From contig CAWKGD010000003.1 of assembly GCA_963849105.1 (NCBI GenBank), positions 186,001 through 250,000 on the forward strand: a stretch of DNA of 64,000 nt, in the 5' to 3' direction. A program made the position numbers and the translations under genes. Shown piece after piece: positions 60,786 to 64,000 of this stretch. Numbering within the stretch: position 1 is the first letter of the stretch; each line of letters begins with the position of its first letter. This stretch comes from CAVRXQ01 sp963849105. GTDB lineage: Bacteria > Actinomycetota > Acidimicrobiia > Acidimicrobiales > Bog-793. The notes under the pieces are model-generated. The model saw nothing but the letters and a program-made list of their open reading frames with translations. It did no database searches and had not been told where the DNA came from.

Positions 60786-61037
60786 CTAACGACGCGGTCG
60801 CTTTGTGGCTTTCTTGCCCTTGGCGGCGTTCACTGGCACGGCAGCCTTCTTGGCCTTGGCGTGTTTCAGCTTGCCGATCACGGTCATTGATCCGGAAGCA
60901 GGCACGATCGTCGATTCCTCGCCCGTCGACCACCTGACGTGAAGCAGTTGCCCGATGACGCTAGTCACCACACCCTCGCGTGGGGCCTCACCAACCTTCG
61001 TAGAAGCGATACGAACTTGATCGCCGACATCCGGCAT
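60786..61037 (-). CDS. DUF1918-like protein with basic tail
   Basis: 83 residues. PDVGDQVRIASTKVGEAPRE then GVVTSVIGQLLHVRW forms the small SH3-like DUF1918 barrel of unknown function. The last 30 residues are Lys/Ala-rich (LKHAKAKKAAVPVNAAKGKK), a likely nucleic-acid-binding extension not typical of the family. GGGAGG precedes the ATG. TTTAAT palindromes lie on both sides of the gene. Confidence 0.8.
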   Translation of the reverse strand: MPDVGDQVRIASTKVGEAPREGVVTSVIGQLLHVRWSTGEESTIVPASGSMTVIGKLKHAKAKKAAVPVNAAKGKKATKRPRR

Positions 61038-61084
61038 GGGTCGCCTCCCCCGGCGAGGTTCTTATAAAAGGTAGTCGTCCGAAC

Positions 61085-61108
61085 GTTTAATTTTGAACTC
61101 AATTAAGC
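61085..61108 (+). repeat. TTTAAT...ATTA palindromic repeat, copy 7
   Basis: GTTTAATTTTGAACTCAATT then AAGC. It lies about 50 bases upstream of the DUF1918 gene start. Confidence 0.5.
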
Positions 61109-61269
61109 CGCACCTGGCTCGGCGTGGCGCGGCGCCCCCAAGACGCCGGTTGGATGACAGCCTTCGGGACGCTCGCCTTGCCCCTTGGTTTCTTTCTGTC
61201 AAGCGGGTGCGCATTTCGTCCGTTTCGCGCTCATCGAGAACGAGGAACGAATTTCTCAAGGCGACGTAA

Positions 61270-61325
61270 CCTCACGAAGCTCTTATCGCGCGATTGACCT
61301 CACGAAGCTCTTATCGCGCGATTGA
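61270..61325 (+). repeat. perfect 28-base tandem duplication
   Basis: The unit CCTCACGAAGCTCTTATC plus GCGCGATTGA occurs twice without any difference (61270-61297 and 61298-61325), just downstream of the UspA gene. The perfect identity suggests a recent event or a variable-number locus. Confidence 0.85.
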
Positions 61326-61355
61326 CCAGTTCACAGGCCGCCAGGTTCAGTCTAC

Positions 61356-61823
61356 TTACAGGGAGAGAGCGCGATCAGTGCTCACGATGAGCACGCTGCA
61401 GGGGCATTTGTGAGCGATCGCGTTCGGGACGCTCCCGAGCACGAGGCGTTTCGCTCCAGTCATTCCCCGATTGCCCACCACGACGAGATCGGCGCCGACA
61501 GATGTAGCCACGTTGATGATGCCATCGGCGGGATCTTCGCTCACGTCGTGCACCTCCGCGGTCACGCCTGCTCGTTCAGCCTCCGCAAGTACTTGTTCTC
61601 GGATGTGGTTTGCTTCCTCGACCATGCGATCGGTGGTGAGCCGGCCCTCATAGTCATGAGGAAAACTCGTCGGTCCGCCACCAGTGTGGTATGCGTGAAC
61701 CACGTGCACCTTTGCGCCAGTCATCTTCGCCAACGACAACGCCTGCCGGACGGCGATAGCCGCGCGGTCCGATCCGTCGGTGCCAACGACAATCGCCTCG
61801 TAAGTGGTCTGCGGAGTAGTCAA
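61356..61823 (-). CDS. universal stress protein (UspA family)
   Basis: 155 residues, one Usp domain. YEAIVVGTDGSDRAAIAVRQ starts it and VVVGNRGMTGAKRLVLGSVP carries the ATP-binding G-2x-G-9x-G-S motif, so it is of the nucleotide-binding type. It acts in the cytosol in stress or dormancy. TTG start at 61823 with AGGTAGG upstream. It stands alone. Confidence 0.93.
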   Translation of the reverse strand: MTTPQTTYEAIVVGTDGSDRAAIAVRQALSLAKMTGAKVHVVHAYHTGGGPTSFPHDYEGRLTTDRMVEEANHIREQVLAEAERAGVTAEVHDVSEDPADGIINVATSVGADLVVVGNRGMTGAKRLVLGSVPNAIAHKCPCSVLIVSTDRALSL

Positions 61824-62318
61824 TCTGCACCTACCTTCGGAATTCGAACAGGAACGTGGCTCCGAACCTAGCTTTTCGGATTGCTTCGTGCCGTGTTCGC
61901 ATTCAGGTAGGAGATCGCCGCGGCACCCGGGCGCGGTCCTTCATATGTACTACCGATACACCGATATCTCCTGCTGGTACGCCCGAGCGCCTTACCGCGA
62001 GCTAACACCCGAGACGCTCCGCGCCCGTCGCAGCGCATCTCTTTGCTATGTATCCCCAATCGCTGCCGGATGTGTGGCGCGTCACAACGCGACTCGCGGT
62101 AACCGCATTTTGATGTGAAATTCCGCGAAGCTCTGGCCACTTCTTTAGAACCGATACTTCTGCACTATTAGGCAGTGTTCACCCCGTGCCTCGAGTGTCG
62201 CCGATCGGCCGCGACGTGGTTGCATCGTTAAAGCCGAAGCCTGAAAGATCACCCGCGTAAGGGACAGCCTGCGCTTGACTACTCGGCCGACCCCCAAACA
62301 GGGGCCTCTAGGATTTCT
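61824..62318 (+). other. intergenic region without recognisable genes
   Basis: The stretch should hold the UspA and downstream gene promoters. I see no reading frame with family resemblance, repeat copy or RNA gene. CCCCCAAACAGGGGCCTC at 62291 could form a small hairpin before the next gene. Confidence 0.4.
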
Positions 62319-63038
62319 GTGATGTTTCGCGTGTGCCGACGGTGGGTCCTCTTCGTTTCACTTGGCGCGACCGCGCTCGTGATGTCAATCGTCGTCTGCA
62401 TCGCAGCGTCTGCGGCCGCGACGACGAGCTCCGTACTGAAGGCCGCGAAGGCAGCAATGGCGAAACAGACCGGCGTTCACGTGGTGGACTCCTCGAAATC
62501 GGGTTCCTCCTCGACTCTGGCGATCGTCGATTTCGGCACGAAAAGCGGTGAGGAGACCTTGTCAGCGGGCAAGGCGAGCCTCACGCTTAAGCTGAGTCTG
62601 ACCTACGCCTACATAAGCGGGAGCTCCTCCGGACTAACGACGATCCTCGGTCTGACCGCCAACGAGGCGAAGAAGGTCGGCAAGGACTGGATCTCTGTGA
62701 AGGCCGGTACGAGCGAGTACGCCGAATTCAAGACCGGCCTCACGATTTCTGCGCTCGCGGGCGTGCTCCCGGCGACCAAGGGTACGACCTTGTCCACAAC
62801 CGTCACCGATGGCGTTCACCTGTACGTCCTCAAGTGGATGACCGCGGCTACGAGTTCCACGCCGGAGCTGTCGAACACGATGACCATCTCGGCCGTGGGA
62901 GCGACCCTGCCAGTAGAGGAAATCTCGACCGCGGCGAGCGGCTCAGCTACGACGAAGTTCTCGAAGTGGGGCGAGCACGTCGCCGTGAGCGCACCGCCGG
63001 TCGCCTCAACGATCGCCTACTCCAAGGTCACGAGCTGA
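62319..63038 (+). CDS. secreted protein of unknown function
   Basis: 239 residues. An N-terminal signal peptide (RWVLFVSLGATALVMSIVVC, cleavage near IAASAAA) precedes a Ser/Thr/Ala/Lys-rich beta domain: VLKAAKAAMAKQTGVHVVDS, LTLKLSLTYAYISGS and KKVGKDWISVKAGTSEYAEF. The pattern recalls LppX/LprG-like lipid-binding proteins, but no lipobox Cys is at the cleavage site. Family not assigned. GTG at 62319 or ATG one codon later. Confidence 0.65.
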   Translation: MMFRVCRRWVLFVSLGATALVMSIVVCIAASAAATTSSVLKAAKAAMAKQTGVHVVDSSKSGSSSTLAIVDFGTKSGEETLSAGKASLTLKLSLTYAYISGSSSGLTTILGLTANEAKKVGKDWISVKAGTSEYAEFKTGLTISALAGVLPATKGTTLSTTVTDGVHLYVLKWMTAATSSTPELSNTMTISAVGATLPVEEISTAASGSATTKFSKWGEHVAVSAPPVASTIAYSKVTS

Positions 63039-63109
63039 GAGCCGCCCAGCCTTAGTCGGGTTGGTGACGCAGCACATGCCGATCACTTCTTAAGAGTCGC
63101 AGGCGTTCG

Positions 63110-63135
63110 CGTTTAATAGAACCCAATTAAGCGCG
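63110..63135 (+). repeat. TTTAAT...ATTA palindromic repeat, copy 8
   Basis: GCGTTTAATAGAACCCAATT then AAGCGCG, between the secreted protein gene and the ABM-domain gene. Confidence 0.55.
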
Positions 63136-63231
63136 GGGGTTCCAACATTGTAGCGTCGTTCACAACCGCAACCGCAAGGCGAGTCGCCGAGTTCATTCGC
63201 TCACAGCGCTGAGACGGGAGGCTGAACACTT

Positions 63232-63516
63232 ATGTACGCACGACTAGTGAGGTACTCGCTTGGGCCGGGTAAGCGTGCCGAGGCCCAAGCAATCGCTGAC
63301 CATTTGGCTCCGCTCATCGCTTCCCAGCCGGGTTGCGCGAGCGTCACCGTCTTTGGCGACGACAGCGATGGCCAAGGTGGAGTCTTTGTGTTGTGGGACT
63401 CGGAAGCCCACGCCCAGAGCGCAGCAGCGGCCGTTCGGCCAGTGCTCAACGAGCACCTGTCGGCTCACGCGCAAGGTCCACCGGAGACTCGCCTCTTCGA
63501 GGTCCTCTCGAAGTAG
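63232..63516 (+). CDS. antibiotic biosynthesis monooxygenase (ABM)-like small protein
   Basis: 94 residues with the dimeric ferredoxin-like fold: YARLVRYSLGPGKRAEAQAI, PGCASVTVFGDDSDGQGGVF and VLWDSEAHAQSAAAAVRP. Such proteins act as haem or quinone monooxygenases or merely bind ligands; the activity is unknown. GGGAGG lies 13 bases before the ATG. It stands alone. Confidence 0.82.
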   Translation: MYARLVRYSLGPGKRAEAQAIADHLAPLIASQPGCASVTVFGDDSDGQGGVFVLWDSEAHAQSAAAAVRPVLNEHLSAHAQGPPETRLFEVLSK

Positions 63517-63661
63517 TCGATCCTGAAAAGGGCAAAGACAGCATCCGCGTCTCGGGCGGTCGCGCAGCTCGCCCAAGGTAAGGAGCCCAACCGGCGGCGC
63601 TGCGACCGGGCCCCGCCGGACTGGACGCTGCTAGGCGGGAGCCTTCGCTGGTTCCATCACA

Positions 63662-64000
63662 TCAACTCCGACGATGCGAGCGCGAATGGAGTCTCCGCCG
63701 AGACGAGCCATTCTTGCTCACGGCGTCACTTACGCGGACCAGGTCGAGGGACATCGGATCCACGCCGACGTTTCCCGTTGAACCGTTGGCCACCGCCGGT
63801 CGTGCCGAACCGTTCCCCGCGGAGACCGGCGCCGAGCGCGGGGCGGTTCCGTTTCCGTCGGAGAGAATGCGGACTCCCGCGTCTCCATCGGCCACCTCGG
63901 AAACCGACCCGGTCTTCGATCCGAGGACGAAGGCGGCAGAGATTTCGGGAACGGTGCTCCGTCGTTCTTCCAGCGCCCGACGTTTGCGACCTCGGATTGA
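63662..64000 (-). CDS. uncharacterised protein, C-terminal part (runs off right edge)
   Basis: The frame is open from the right edge to a TGA at 63662. It shows a basic start (RGRKRRALEERR), then SEVADGDAGVRILSDGN and a Gly/Asn/Ala-rich low-complexity part. I do not recognise it. In the last 25 codons another frame reads ARMARLGGDSIRARIVGVDV then MEPAKAPA to a stop, which looks more protein-like, so a frameshift near 63730 is possible. Confidence 0.4.
   Translation of the reverse strand, partial: SIRGRKRRALEERRSTVPEISAAFVLGSKTGSVSEVADGDAGVRILSDGNGTAPRSAPVSAGNGSARPAVANGSTGNVGVDPMSLDLVRVSDAVSKNGSSRRRLHSRSHRRS

Noticed and set aside
61270..61325. Two 28-base repeats as a possible CRISPR array
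   Set aside because: The units abut with no spacer, and no cas gene is near.
1..64000. Search by eye for tRNA, rRNA, tmRNA or other structured RNA genes
   Set aside because: No TTCGAxTCC-type tRNA ends outside coding regions and no rRNA-like stretches were seen. Small RNAs without known motifs cannot be excluded.

Overview
The window is GC-rich DNA from an actinobacterium, most likely Acidimicrobiia or a related deep lineage (inference). The pointers are F420-type enzymes (LLM and PPOX families), a mycothiol-dependent maleylpyruvate isomerase homologue, ECF sigma factors with zf-HC2 or CU044_5270 partners, GntR/YtrA and MarR-DrrAB transporter operons, and many GTG and TTG starts. I see no rRNA, tRNA, CRISPR array or phage module.

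Layout. 1-8.1 kb: the N-terminus of a methyltransferase, a cyclase gene broken by one stop codon, a PPOX enzyme, a lipoprotein, a SRPBCC relic, a self-regulated-looking wHTH/GHKL-ATPase/DUF4325 protein, an LLM enzyme, a DUF3054 protein, a transglutaminase-like protein and a frameshifted NERD gene. 8.4-18.6 kb: a large FtsX permease, a cupin protein, small zinc-ribbon frames among repeats, a small MarR-like regulator opposite a GYD gene, two coupled small genes, a SnoaL-like/carotenoid oxygenase/DUF302 run, and membrane and small proteins. 19.0-22.5 kb: a nested insertion, in which a lipoprotein gene is split by an IS3 element that is itself split by an IS30 element. 22.8-34 kb: a GntR/ABC operon with a frameshifted permease, SRPBCC and small proteins, an MFS exporter opposite an ArsR regulator, an ABC-2 exporter, a YdeI-like protein, and an ECF sigma/CU044_5270 pair. 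34.5-43.3 kb: the intact cyclase paralogue, a methyltransferase, an aminoglycoside-kinase-like gene, secreted proteins, an HExxH protein, a hendecad coiled-coil protein and a mycothiol-dependent enzyme. 43.4-52.8 kb: core metabolism (DUF503, an F420-reductase-like protein, thrB and thrC divergent), then a sigma/anti-sigma/molybdoenzyme/cytochrome b block, a second molybdoenzyme with a flavin reductase, and a cold-shock protein. 52.8-64 kb: an ArsR/SRPBCC pair, a SIMPL/membrane protein/SigE-like sigma operon, a MarR/DrrAB operon, a 3-hydroxyisobutyrate-dehydrogenase-like enzyme, a DUF1918 protein, a UspA protein and small genes.

Two themes stand out. First, many genes are decaying: single-base frameshifts or stops in cyclase, NERD, ABC permease, SRPBCC and SDR genes, stubs of isochorismatase and lipoprotein genes, and the nested IS insertion. 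Second, the intergenic space holds several families of short dispersed repeats, including a palindrome around TTTAAT...ATTAAA in eight copies. Intact regulatory modules with clear inverted-repeat operators sit upstream of the wHTH-ATPase, ArsR/SRPBCC, MarR/DrrAB and ArsR/MFS genes.
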